Of a stretch of DNA of 64,000 nucleotides, positions 17,450 to 25,697 are shown piece after piece (positions within the stretch are counted from its first letter, which is position 1; each line of letters begins with the position of its first letter). The position numbers were made by a program, and so were the translations under genes. Source of the stretch: Bog-473 sp963843365. GTDB taxonomy: Bacteria; Actinomycetota; Acidimicrobiia; Acidimicrobiales; RAAP-2. The stretch lies in assembly GCA_963843365.1 (NCBI GenBank), contig CAWJKG010000002.1:930001-994000 (forward strand), read 5' to 3'. The notes beneath the pieces are model-generated. The model saw nothing but the letters and a program-made list of their open reading frames with translations, was not told the DNA's origin and did no database searches.

Positions 17450-18433
17450 ATGATCGACCCAGCCCTCGTCCCTGCCGACGTGGTCCGCACCGTCCCCGAG
17501 GGAACCGTCGTCTACGGCATGCAGCTCCCGATTCAGTCTCAATCAACGCTGTACGTGGCCGACTGGGAGAAAGAGTCGGGCCCGGTTGAGCTGGCTCGGA
17601 TCGCCCGCGTGGCGGACGAGGCCGGGTTCTTCTACCTCGGCGTGTGCGACCACACCGCGATCCCCCGCCGGCTGGCCGACGCCATGGGGACCATCTGGTA
17701 CGACACCACCGCCACCCTGGGCTGGCTCGCCGCGGTGACGACGCAGACGCACCTGCTGTCCCACGTGCTGATCCTCGCCCAGCGCCATCCGCTGCGCGCG
17801 GCGAAGGAGCTGTCGACGATCGACTCCCTCTCGGGGGGGCGTCTCATCGTCGGTGTGGGGGCGGGCCACGTGCCGGAGGAATACGAGCTCCTCACCGGCG
17901 ATTTCGCCCAGCGCGGACGCGACACCGACGAGGCCGTGTCGGCGTTGGCCCGTGCCTTCACCGAAGAGTTCCCGGAACTGCCGGGTCCACGCTTCCCCGC
18001 CCGGGATCTCGGCGTCGCGCCCCGCCCGGTGCGCCAACCCCGCCCGCCCATCTGGATCGGGGGCTCTTCTCCCGCCGCCATCCGGCGCACTGCCGCCTTC
18101 GGCGACGGATGGCTGCCCCAGGGCACGCGACGGCAGGACCTGCCGGGCCAGATCGCCCGGCTGCGCGAGCTGCGTGAGGAATACCGCGGCGGCGCCCCGC
18201 TCGATATCGGCACCATCGTCGAGCCCATCTACCTCACTTCGGGCGGCTCGGGCTGGGACTTGCCGGGCTGGGTGCTGTCCGGGGGCGCCGACGAGGTGTC
18301 CTCGTCCCTGCGCGAACTGGTCGACATGGGCGTCAACCACCTGCAGGTCCGCTTCATGGCCCGCAGCGCCGAGGAATTCTGCGAACAGACGGCCCGTTTC
18401 GGCGTCGAGGTGGGGGCCCTGCTGAACAACTGA
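17450..18433 (+). CDS. LLM-class (luciferase-like) oxidoreductase, probably F420-dependent
   Basis: 327-residue TIM barrel of the luciferase-like monooxygenase family: EWELARIARVADEAGF-like opening, STIDSLSGGRLIVGVGAGHVPEEYELL, and PPIWIGGSSPAAIRRTAAFGDGWLP. Actinobacterial members mostly use coenzyme F420, but FMN is possible and the sequence does not settle it. It follows the acyl-CoA dehydrogenase pair by 27 nt with TCGGAGA upstream, the last gene of the operon. Confidence 0.88.
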   Translation: MIDPALVPADVVRTVPEGTVVYGMQLPIQSQSTLYVADWEKESGPVELARIARVADEAGFFYLGVCDHTAIPRRLADAMGTIWYDTTATLGWLAAVTTQTHLLSHVLILAQRHPLRAAKELSTIDSLSGGRLIVGVGAGHVPEEYELLTGDFAQRGRDTDEAVSALARAFTEEFPELPGPRFPARDLGVAPRPVRQPRPPIWIGGSSPAAIRRTAAFGDGWLPQGTRRQDLPGQIARLRELREEYRGGAPLDIGTIVEPIYLTSGGSGWDLPGWVLSGGADEVSSSLRELVDMGVNHLQVRFMARSAEEFCEQTARFGVEVGALLNN

Positions 18434-18447
18434 GGGAGCTGTCGCCA

Positions 18448-18453
18448 TAGGCT
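18448..18453 (+). promoter_or_regulatory. -10 element TAGGCT, leaderless promoter
   Basis: TAGGCT ends 8 nt before the ATG at 18462 with no ribosome binding site between. Confidence 0.45.
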
Positions 18454-18461
18454 CGTAGCCG

Positions 18462-19139
18462 ATGTCGTTCTTCTCGTATGCGCTCGGGGCGGTGATCCTC
18501 ATCCTGGTGCTGTTGCGCCAGGTCAGGGTGCGTCCAGTGCCGCGGGTGTTCCAGCCCCGCCTCCCGGTCGTCATCGGCGTCATCGGCCTTTTCGAGATGT
18601 TCTCCTATGCCGGCAACCACCACGTCTCGTCGAGCGCCTGGCTCTGGGTCGTGGGAACCCTGCTCATTGGGGCGCTCGGTGTGGGCGCGTTGCGCGGCCT
18701 CTCCATGCATGTGTGGACGGGCAACGGTTGGGTCCTGCGTCAGGGCAACGCGCTGACCATGGGGCTGTGGCTCGTCTCGCTGCTGGTGCACTTCGCGGGC
18801 GACACTGCCCAGAGCCATGCCGGGGCAGCGGGCCTCGAGGGGGCCAGCTTCCTCCTGTACCTCGGCGTGACCCTCTGCGCCCAGTACTACGTGGTGCACC
18901 GGCGCGCCGTGCCGCTGTGGGCGCAGCTGGGGCCAGATGCCGGGCGACCCCTGGGGGTGCAGTTCACCCAGACACCCGGCGCGTTCTTCGCCACCTTCAC
19001 TGGTCCGGCCGGCTGGGGTCAGGGTCGGCCGTCCGCCGAGGGCCGGAGTGGATTCGCCGACGATCCCAACATCATCGACGCCGAGGTGGTCGAGGACGAC
19101 GAGGACCACGGCCCGCCCGAGCTGCGCGCGCCGCACTGA
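18462..19139 (+). CDS. Multipass membrane protein, DUF1453/CcdC-like
   Basis: 225 residues with about five hydrophobic segments: residues 1-20, about 35-55, about 60-80, about 97-112 and about 125-145, then a 75-residue acidic cytoplasmic tail (DAEVVEDDEDHGPP). The order of segments and the RPxPRxFxPRLPV loop recall DUF1453 proteins, but I am not certain of the family. No catalytic motif. Own leaderless promoter; the phosphatase gene after it also has its own. Confidence 0.7.
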   Translation: MSFFSYALGAVILILVLLRQVRVRPVPRVFQPRLPVVIGVIGLFEMFSYAGNHHVSSSAWLWVVGTLLIGALGVGALRGLSMHVWTGNGWVLRQGNALTMGLWLVSLLVHFAGDTAQSHAGAAGLEGASFLLYLGVTLCAQYYVVHRRAVPLWAQLGPDAGRPLGVQFTQTPGAFFATFTGPAGWGQGRPSAEGRSGFADDPNIIDAEVVEDDEDHGPPELRAPH

Positions 19140-19166
19140 CGTTCACGCCGGACGGCTGGCATTCCC

Positions 19167-19172
19167 TACACT
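19167..19172 (+). promoter_or_regulatory. -10 element TACACT, leaderless promoter
   Basis: TACACT ends 8 nt before GTG 19181 and supports that GTG as the start of the histidine phosphatase gene. Confidence 0.45.
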
Positions 19173-19180
19173 CGGCGCCG

Positions 19181-19846
19181 GTGACGACGCCTCGCAGTTT
19201 CAGCCAGCGACCCTATGTCGGTCCGCCCGGTTCCACCGAGATCTGGCTCGTCCGGCACGGTGCCTCCGCCGACTCCCTCGAGGGAGAGACGTTCGAGTTG
19301 GTCGAGGGTCAGGGCGATCCCCCACTGTCCGAGGCCGGCCATCACCAGGCGGAACTGGTGGGCCTGCGCCTGGCCCAGGAACCGTTCGACGCGCTGTACG
19401 TCACCACCCTGCAGCGCACGGTGCAGACGGCAGCACCCCTGGTGGCCCGTTGCGGCATGACCCCGATCGTCGACGCCGACCTGCGCGAGGTCTTTCTCGG
19501 CGAATGGGAGGGTGGGATTTTGCGCATGAAGGCAGCCGATGAGGATCCCGTCTTCGCCCGCGTCATGGCGGAGCAGCGTTGGGACGTGATCCCCGGTGCG
19601 GAAACCCGCGAAGTCTTCGGCGGGCGCCTGCGCAGTGCCGTCGAGCGCATTGCCGCCGCCCACCCGGGTGGGCGTGTGGTCGCCTTCAGCCACGGCGCGG
19701 CCATCGGCGAAATACTGGCCCAGGCCAGCGGTTCATCCCCCTTCGCCTTCGTGGGCCCGGACAACGCGTCGATCTCGCGCCTGGTGGTGGCGCCCGATCG
19801 CTGGATCGTCCGCGGCTACAACGACACCGCCCACCTGACCGCCTGA
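19181..19846 (+). CDS. Histidine phosphatase family protein
   Basis: 221 residues. The RHG phosphohistidine motif (WLVRHGASADS) near residue 23, the second arginine in TTLQRTVQTA, the acid in REVFLGEWEG and the second histidine in VVAFSHGAAIGEIL make a complete phosphoglycerate-mutase-like active site. Substrate unknown; relatives dephosphorylate sugar phosphates, cobalamin precursors or small metabolites. It runs directly into the next hydrolase gene (5 nt gap), so the two probably form one unit. Confidence 0.88.
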   Translation: MTTPRSFSQRPYVGPPGSTEIWLVRHGASADSLEGETFELVEGQGDPPLSEAGHHQAELVGLRLAQEPFDALYVTTLQRTVQTAAPLVARCGMTPIVDADLREVFLGEWEGGILRMKAADEDPVFARVMAEQRWDVIPGAETREVFGGRLRSAVERIAAAHPGGRVVAFSHGAAIGEILAQASGSSPFAFVGPDNASISRLVVAPDRWIVRGYNDTAHLTA

Positions 19847-19851
19847 TCGCC

Positions 19852-20598
19852 ATGGCACGCATCGTCCTCGTCCACGGGGCCTTCAACGAACTGTGGGGAC
19901 CTAACGAGCTGAAGGCGCGCTGGCTGCCGGCCGTGCGCGACGGGCTGTGGCACCACGGGATCGAGGTCGAGTCGGACGACGTCGCCGTCTGCTTCTACGG
20001 CGACCTCTTCCGACATCATCCGGGGAGTGACGAGGACCGGCGCCTCGAGCAGTCGCGGGCCGGCGTGGCTGACATGCTGGCGGACATGGGAGGCGACGCC
20101 GTCGCCGCACTTGCCCAGGCTGCGGGCCAAGCCACCTTCGACCGCACGGTCGACCTGGCCACGGCGATGCTCACCGAGACGGATCTGCGCGACAAACTGC
20201 GGGCCCGCATAGAGACGGAGGTCACCGGTGAGACGCGGGTCCTGGTGGCGCACTCGCTCGGTTCGGTGCTCTCCTACTCGGCCCTGGCCCAGCACGACGA
20301 CTGGCCCGTCCACACTTTCGTCACGCTGGGCTCGCCGCTGGCCGTCCCGATGCTCTTCGACAGCCTCGAACCGGCACCCGTCGACGGACGGGGTGTCTGG
20401 CCCGGGTCGGTACAGCGCTGGGTGAACGTGCGGGCGCTCAACGACAAGGCCTGCGAGACCTGTCTGGCCGACCACTTCGGACCTCGCGTCGAAGAGCTCG
20501 TCATCGACAACGGGCACCGCGCCCACGCACCCGAGCCGTACCTGAACTCGTCGGTGACGGGTGCAGCGATCGCCGCCGCCCTCGATTCGGCGGTGTAA
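19852..20598 (+). CDS. Alpha/beta-hydrolase-like protein
   Basis: 248 residues. RIVLVHGAFNELWG opens the fold, and VLVAHSLGSVLSYSAL is a clear nucleophile elbow (Ser in HSLGS). VTLGSPL and a C-terminal NGHRAHAPEPYLNS, with a likely catalytic His, complete it. Such proteins are often annotated as lipase-like or PGAP1-like. It follows the histidine phosphatase by 5 nt. No signal peptide; the substrate is unknown. Confidence 0.78.
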   Translation: MARIVLVHGAFNELWGPNELKARWLPAVRDGLWHHGIEVESDDVAVCFYGDLFRHHPGSDEDRRLEQSRAGVADMLADMGGDAVAALAQAAGQATFDRTVDLATAMLTETDLRDKLRARIETEVTGETRVLVAHSLGSVLSYSALAQHDDWPVHTFVTLGSPLAVPMLFDSLEPAPVDGRGVWPGSVQRWVNVRALNDKACETCLADHFGPRVEELVIDNGHRAHAPEPYLNSSVTGAAIAAALDSAV

Positions 20599-20648
20599 CT
20601 GCGGGTGATGCGGGCGCGTCGCCGAAACGGGCGACCGTTCTCCTCACG

Positions 20649-21845
20649 ATGGCCGAGAAAGTCACCCGCCGCAGCACGCTGGAGGAGATCGATGGCGGTG
20701 CTTCGGCCGGCGCCGACATGATCAGCCGGGCGGCGAGGATGACGCCGGAGGCCCGGACCCAGCGCCTCGAGGAGCTCTTCCGCAGCCGGGCGGCCATCGA
20801 CGGCGAGATCGTCGTGCTGCTGGGCGAGGTCGACCGGAGTCAGTCATACGGGGAGGAAGGGGCCACGTCGACCGAATCGTGGGTCAGCGAGCGTTTCGGC
20901 GTGGCGACTGCGACGGCGCGGTCCCTGACCCGCCTGGGCGAGAAGGCCTGGGACCTCCCCCACCTCATCGGCGCGCTCTGCGGGGGCGACGTGTCCTTCG
21001 ACAAAGTCCGGGCCGTCGCCGGCGTGGCCACACCCGAGACGGACCGCGAACTGTGCTCCGAAGCGAGGGAGCATTCGGTGCGGGAACTGGCCGATGTGTC
21101 CCGTACGCACGTCCAACGCGCCACGTCCACCGAGCAGCACGACCGGCGGTCCGTTCGGTTCAACGACACCTTTCGCACTCTCACCGCCCAGCTGCCGGCC
21201 GAGTCCTACGCCGAGACCAAGGCCTGTCTCGAAGCGGCGGCGAAGGAAGTTCCGACCGACGGAAAGACGCCCTGGGACCAACGCCTCTTCGACGCGTTCA
21301 TGGGCGTGATCCGTTCGACGGCACCTGCCGCTTCGCCGAGCCCCCACATGGTTGTGGTCCACGTTCCCCTCGCCGCGCTGGTGCAGACCTCGGACGGTGG
21401 CGACGCGACCACCGAGCTGGCCGGTGAGCTCGAACACGATGGTCTCATCGACTGCGCCACCGTCCGACGGATCGCCTGTGACGCCACCGTTGCCGTGGCC
21501 GTCGACGACGATGTCGGCCGCACCATGTACGAGGGCCGGTCCCAGCGCTTCGCCACTGCGGCCCAACGACGCGAGGTGAGGCGGCGGGATCGACATTGCC
21601 GCTTCCCCGGCTGCGCACACGTCACGTTCTCCAATGTGCACCATGTCGTCGGGTGGAAACCCGGAGGGACAACCGACCTTCCGAACCTCGCGCTGCTCTG
21701 CGAATTCCACCATCATCTGGTGCACTCGAAGGGATGGACCATGCGCGGGGACGCAAATGAGGAGCTCACCATCGTCGGCCCCACCGGCCGGGTCATGACG
21801 TCGCGCCCATCGCCCTTGTGGACCAGGGTGACGGCGCGTCGCTGA
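20649..21845 (+). CDS. DUF222 protein with C-terminal HNH endonuclease domain
   Basis: 398 residues of the 13E12-repeat family common in actinobacteria. A DUF222 helical region (about 40-250, with ESWVSERFGVATATARSL) is followed by a C-terminal HNH domain: RRRDRHCRFPGCAH, NVHHVVGWKPGG, NLALLCEFHHHLVH. Both CxxxxC-type metal ligands and the HH pair are present, so the nuclease may be active. These genes are multicopy and of unclear role, possibly selfish or linked to recombination. No flanking repeats or mobile genes are visible here. Confidence 0.88.
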   Translation: MAEKVTRRSTLEEIDGGASAGADMISRAARMTPEARTQRLEELFRSRAAIDGEIVVLLGEVDRSQSYGEEGATSTESWVSERFGVATATARSLTRLGEKAWDLPHLIGALCGGDVSFDKVRAVAGVATPETDRELCSEAREHSVRELADVSRTHVQRATSTEQHDRRSVRFNDTFRTLTAQLPAESYAETKACLEAAAKEVPTDGKTPWDQRLFDAFMGVIRSTAPAASPSPHMVVVHVPLAALVQTSDGGDATTELAGELEHDGLIDCATVRRIACDATVAVAVDDDVGRTMYEGRSQRFATAAQRREVRRRDRHCRFPGCAHVTFSNVHHVVGWKPGGTTDLPNLALLCEFHHHLVHSKGWTMRGDANEELTIVGPTGRVMTSRPSPLWTRVTARR

Positions 21846-21914
21846 CCCGATCCGGGCCTCGGGCCCGACTCGTCAAGGGACGAGCGGCCCAGACGAATGG
21901 GTTCGTTCGGCAGG

Positions 21915-23294
21915 TCAGCCGGGTGCGGGGCGGTCGGCAGGGGCCTCCGGGCTACCCGGCTGCGGTGCGCTGCCGCCCTGGTACGCGGCGGCGGACTCCT
22001 GGACGTAGGCAAGGATCTCGGGTTGGAGGCGATGCTTGCCACTCCGGTCGTACCACGTCGTCACGCCGATTCCGACGAGGAGCCAGAAGACCAGGCCGAT
22101 GGCGGTGAGGACGAGGCCCCGGGTCAGGCCGGCGGCACCGGAGGCGCCGAAGTACAGGATCGACCGCACACCGTCGAGTACCTGACGCAGCGGCTCAAAG
22201 TTGGCCACGAAGCGCAGCCCTCCGGGCAACGCCTGGAGCGGGATGGTGCCACCGGACGACGCCAACGCGAGGTAGATGAACAGCAGCATGGCGATGAGCT
22301 GGCCCAGAGAGCCCAGCGCAGCGAACAGGGCCAGCGTGCCCGCGGCGATGGCGATGCCGGCAAATGACGTGAAGAGCCAGAGCTCCCAGACGAAGGGCGC
22401 GCTCATGCCGAGGAGGCCCACCGAGACCAGGAGCAGGACGCCGGTCAGGATCGGGATGAGGACGAGGGCGATGGCCCATTTCGCCAACAGCGTGTGCACG
22501 CGGCTGATGGCGACCGGCATGCGCTGGCTCCACTTGGGCCCGATCTCGGTGACGCCGTACCCGAGCGCGGCGTCGACCGTCGTGTGTACGAGGATGGCTC
22601 CGAGGAATCCGCACATGATCGAGAGCAGCGAGATGTAGAAGGCGCTCAACCCGAGCGCCGAGTTGGGTGGCAGCGGATTGACTGCAGTCGTGGTGACGGT
22701 GAGCGGGTTGGAGCTGTCGACCCCGGGACTGGCGGAACGGCCGAGCGCCTCGGCTTGGGCGGTGAGCTGCGACCCGATTTTGTGCGACGCCGCGACGAGT
22801 GCTGGTTGGGCGACCCCCGTGGCCAGACTCACGCCGATGGATCCGGCCCGGGGATTGGTGAGGAGGCGCACCGCCGGCTTCTGACCACCGTCGCTCCCGG
22901 CCAGACCGTAGGCGGAGAGCAGCACGTCGGTGAAGTGGCGCGGGATGTCGATGGTGGCGTACACGCCGTTGGTGTCCATCAGGCGGTCCGCTTCGCGAAG
23001 GGTGAGGGTATCGAGGGACAGACGCGACGACACCGCGTGCGAGCCCACGAGGCCGCTCACCACCTCGGCGCCGATGTCGACGCGGTGCCCGAGCACCGTC
23101 TCGCCCTGATCTTGGTTCACCAGGGCGACAGGCAACCCGCTGAGATGTCCCACGGGGTTCACCACCGAACCGATATAGAACAGGGTCATCAGGAACACGA
23201 GGACGCCCGAGACGGCGAGCGGCATCGTCCAGACTGCTCGGACCCGCAGCAGCTGCATGGGCCGCAGCGGAGGACGGGCCTCGGCGTCACCCAT
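21915..23294 (-). CDS. DUF3533/YhgE-like ABC-2-type membrane protein
   Basis: 459 residues. One N-terminal transmembrane helix (WTMPLAVSGVLVFLMTLFYIGSVVNP), a large extracytoplasmic domain (LPVALVNQDQGE, MDTNGVYATIDIP) and five C-terminal helices (from LSAFYISLLSIMCGF), the layout of YhgE/Pip and SNG1-like exporters. The opening ALVNQD and YATIDIP motifs are typical. It may take part in export of cell-envelope or type VII products; no ATPase is nearby. Start ATG 23294 is set by a TACGAT hexamer 7 nt upstream. Confidence 0.82.
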   Translation of the reverse strand: MGDAEARPPLRPMQLLRVRAVWTMPLAVSGVLVFLMTLFYIGSVVNPVGHLSGLPVALVNQDQGETVLGHRVDIGAEVVSGLVGSHAVSSRLSLDTLTLREADRLMDTNGVYATIDIPRHFTDVLLSAYGLAGSDGGQKPAVRLLTNPRAGSIGVSLATGVAQPALVAASHKIGSQLTAQAEALGRSASPGVDSSNPLTVTTTAVNPLPPNSALGLSAFYISLLSIMCGFLGAILVHTTVDAALGYGVTEIGPKWSQRMPVAISRVHTLLAKWAIALVLIPILTGVLLLVSVGLLGMSAPFVWELWLFTSFAGIAIAAGTLALFAALGSLGQLIAMLLFIYLALASSGGTIPLQALPGGLRFVANFEPLRQVLDGVRSILYFGASGAAGLTRGLVLTAIGLVFWLLVGIGVTTWYDRSGKHRLQPEILAYVQESAAAYQGGSAPQPGSPEAPADRPAPG

Positions 23295-23301
23295 GCAAGG
23301 G

Positions 23302-23307
23302 ATCGTA
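23302..23307 (-). promoter_or_regulatory. -10 element TACGAT, leaderless promoter
   Basis: On the minus strand TACGAT ends 7 nt before the ATG at 23294, supporting that start over upstream ones. Confidence 0.5.
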
Positions 23308-23335
23308 CCCAGGCCGCGTGCGCCACACTCTGTGG

Positions 23336-23576
23336 GTGAGCCGACGCGGGAACCAGAAGCGACGCCGCAAGCCGGCAGCGTCGGCTGCCGCCCGTCCGCA
23401 ACTACGTCCGCTACTCCGGCGGAGGCAGGCGCTACTGGCGCCTCGGCGGCCCGCTCACGAGGGACCACGAAGCCGAGGCGAAGGCGGCCCGGGCCGCCAC
23501 ACCGCCCGGTCGCCTGGGCCGACTCGTCCTACGGGTGCTCGGGGGCGGGAAGGCTGCCCCGCCTCGGGGACAGTGA
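23336..23576 (+). CDS. Small basic hypothetical protein, frame apparently broken
   Basis: GTG 23336 opens a basic N-terminus (SRRGNQKRRRKPAAS). From about 23394 a different frame reads VRNYVRYSGGGRRYWRLGGP then LTRDHEAEAKAARAA and ends at TGA 23574-23576. Each part looks protein-like and neither frame alone does, so I join them over one indel in a CCC-rich stretch, giving about 79 residues. No family is recognised. It lies between the divergent DUF3533-like gene and the 3' end of the FtsH-like gene. Confidence 0.4.
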
Positions 23577-23583
23577 GGGCAGA

Positions 23584-25440
23584 TCAGGCGAGGCCAGCTG
23601 TCCGGGGCGGGCGGATCTCGGCGATCGGGGCGGGCTCGGGGGCGTGCAGCGCGGCCTCGATCACCTCGGTGATCTCGGCGCCGACGAGTTCGTCGCGGTC
23701 GAGCAACGCATCACGGAGGGCCTCCACGACCGCGGCGTGCTCGGACACGATCGCCTTGGCGGCGTCGCAGCTGCCCATCAACAGCTCGTCGAGCTCGGCC
23801 CGGGCGGCCTTGTCCCCCAGGACCTTGTCGACGAGGCTCCCCTCGAGGTACCCGTTGCCGGCGGCGGCGACCGAGATGAGCGAGGTGCCCATGCCGCAGG
23901 CGCCGATCATCTGGGCGCCGATGGAGGTGGCGGCGGCGAGGTCGGACGCGGGGCCCGTCGAGACCTCGTCGAACCACTGCTCCTCGGCGACCATGCCGCC
24001 CATGGCGATCTGCAGGAGCGCGTGCAGCTCCTCGCTGCTCTTGGTGAAGCGCTCCTCGGTGTCGGAGTGCTGCAACAGACCGAGGGAGTCGCGGCGCTTG
24101 ACGATGGACAACACGTCGAGCTGGCGCGTCTGGCCGACGAAGTAGGCCACCGTGGCGTGGCCCGCCTCGTGGGTGGCGACCCGCTCGCGCTCGTTGGGGG
24201 TGTAGATGGTCTCGTCGGTGACACCGAGCTCGACGAGCATCTTGGCCTCGGCGACGTCGGACATGGTCATGGCCGCCCGGCCGTGCGTCAGGGCGATGAC
24301 GAGGGCCTCGTCGAGCAGTCGCTCCAGCGCGGCGGGTGAGTAGCCGAAGGTCATGCCGGCAACGATGTCGACGGCGCCGTGCTCGTCGAGGTCGGCGGCG
24401 TGCGCCTTCTTGCCCAGGTAGTAGGCGACGATGTCGGCCCGGGCCCGGCGTCCCGGCAGGCCGAAGTAGATGGTGCGGTCGAAACGACCGGGCCGGATGA
24501 GCGCCGCGTCGAGGTCGTCCTTGCGGTTGGTGGCCCCGACCACCAGGACGTTGGCCGGCACGACGGCGGGCTTGTGCAGCTTGCCGCCGTCGGGCAGGTA
24601 GCGGTTCAGCAGGTCGATCCAGGCCCAGGCGACGCGCTGGCCACGGGTCGGGGTGTCGAAGGACTGCAGCTGGACGAGGAGCTCGTTGACGACGCCGGAC
24701 ACGCCTTCGGTTCCGCCGCTCCCGCCCATGCCGCGACGGGTGGCGCCGATGGCGTCGATCTCCTCGATGAAGCCGATGGCACCGCCCTCCTTGCGGGCGT
24801 GCTTGCGGAGCTGCTTGAAGAAGGAGCGGATCTTGCGGTTGGTCTGTCCGTAGTACATCGACTGGAACGCCGACGCGGACACGAAGAGGAAGGGGACGTT
24901 GGCCTCCTTGGCCATGGCCTTGGCGACGAACGTCTTGCCTGTGCCGGGCGGGCCCTCGAAGAGGACGCCCCGGCGCGCCGATCCGCCCATGGCGTCGCGG
25001 AAGGTCTGATGGGCCAGGAAGAGGTTGATGGAGCGGACGACCTCGGCCTTGATGGGGTCGATGCCGACCAGGTCCTCCAGGCCGACCTGGGTCTCGCCGG
25101 GCCTGATGAGGGTGTGCGGCGAGCGGCCGGCGGCGAGAAGGGGCGCCAGCATGACCGTGCCCAGCATGCAGATGATGAGGACGATCGGGATGACCGTGGC
25201 CAGCCCGTGCGGCAGGTGGACGGTGGGGAAGATGCCGTGGCCGGTGACCCGGCGGATGACGACCCAGCCCAGGATCAGGGCGGCGAGGGCCACCAGGCGG
25301 CGCAGGCGGGCGATGCGGCGGCGCTCCCGGGCCCGGGCCACGTCGGCGCTGCCGAGGATGGTGTCGCCGACGATCCCGGAGATGGACTGGGAGGCGACGG
25401 GGCGTGCGGTGGGAGGGACCCTTTCGGCAGGCCTGCTCAT
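23584..25440 (-). CDS. Divergent FtsH-like membrane AAA+ zinc protease
   Basis: 618 residues. Two N-terminal membrane helices (about 49-62 and 81-104) without the usual large periplasmic domain between. AAA+ module: Walker A GPPGTGKT (163-170), Walker B GFIEEID (223-229), second region of homology GATNR, Arg finger RPGRFDR. Zinc protease: HEAGH (424-428) with a later Asp in GPASDLAAAT. Odd points: the pore loop reads MYYGQ where FtsH has FVG, Walker B is IEEID rather than IDEID, and about 30 extra residues (TRGQRVAWAWIDLLNRYLPD) sit before sensor 1. All catalytic residues remain. Probably a membrane-bound quality-control or specialised protease beside the housekeeping FtsH. Confidence 0.88.
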   Translation of the reverse strand: MSRPAERVPPTARPVASQSISGIVGDTILGSADVARARERRRIARLRRLVALAALILGWVVIRRVTGHGIFPTVHLPHGLATVIPIVLIICMLGTVMLAPLLAAGRSPHTLIRPGETQVGLEDLVGIDPIKAEVVRSINLFLAHQTFRDAMGGSARRGVLFEGPPGTGKTFVAKAMAKEANVPFLFVSASAFQSMYYGQTNRKIRSFFKQLRKHARKEGGAIGFIEEIDAIGATRRGMGGSGGTEGVSGVVNELLVQLQSFDTPTRGQRVAWAWIDLLNRYLPDGGKLHKPAVVPANVLVVGATNRKDDLDAALIRPGRFDRTIYFGLPGRRARADIVAYYLGKKAHAADLDEHGAVDIVAGMTFGYSPAALERLLDEALVIALTHGRAAMTMSDVAEAKMLVELGVTDETIYTPNERERVATHEAGHATVAYFVGQTRQLDVLSIVKRRDSLGLLQHSDTEERFTKSSEELHALLQIAMGGMVAEEQWFDEVSTGPASDLAAATSIGAQMIGACGMGTSLISVAAAGNGYLEGSLVDKVLGDKAARAELDELLMGSCDAAKAIVSEHAAVVEALRDALLDRDELVGAEITEVIEAALHAPEPAPIAEIRPPRTAGLA

Positions 25441-25697
25441 GACCGACTCCGTTCACTCCCCCGAGGACGTATTACCAATCTAGAGAATCCCACAGGTCCT
25501 ATGACCTTGCGAAGTGACAAAAGTCATAAATAGGGCGATTAGGACCGCCCGGGAGCACGGATCGGGTGTCTGGGAGGCCGTCACGGGTCCCGGACCCAGT
25601 GGGCTGCGGCTTTGGCGGACCCCCGGCCGGGCGGGGTTGAATGTGACGCGCCGTCAGATCGAGCTGGCGGCGGCCGAGCCGGGGAGCAGGAGCAGAC
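25441..25697. promoter_or_regulatory. Divergent promoter region between FtsH-like and aldehyde dehydrogenase genes
   Basis: 257 nt without a gene. Its middle (about 25470-25535) is clearly AT-richer than the rest of the window and holds TGAC-AAAA-GTCA at 25515-25526, nested between ATGAC (25501) and GTCAT (25523). A TTGCGA/TAGGGC pair with 18-nt spacing could be a forward promoter. The 13-bp palindrome nearest the aldehyde dehydrogenase is listed separately. Confidence 0.4.
25644..25656. promoter_or_regulatory. Palindromic operator candidate, second copy
   Basis: TGACG-CGC-CGTCA has perfect 5-bp arms and lies 41 nt upstream of the aldehyde dehydrogenase ATG. Extended by one base each side it matches the site at 13914-13928 at 13 of 15 positions (shared core TGACGC-n-CCGTCAG). 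This suggests one regulator for both promoters. Confidence 0.5.

Noticed and set aside
20649..21845. HNH protein as a mobile element or homing endonuclease
   Set aside because: No flanking repeats, no disrupted host gene and normal composition. DUF222/HNH genes are ordinary chromosomal genes in actinobacteria.
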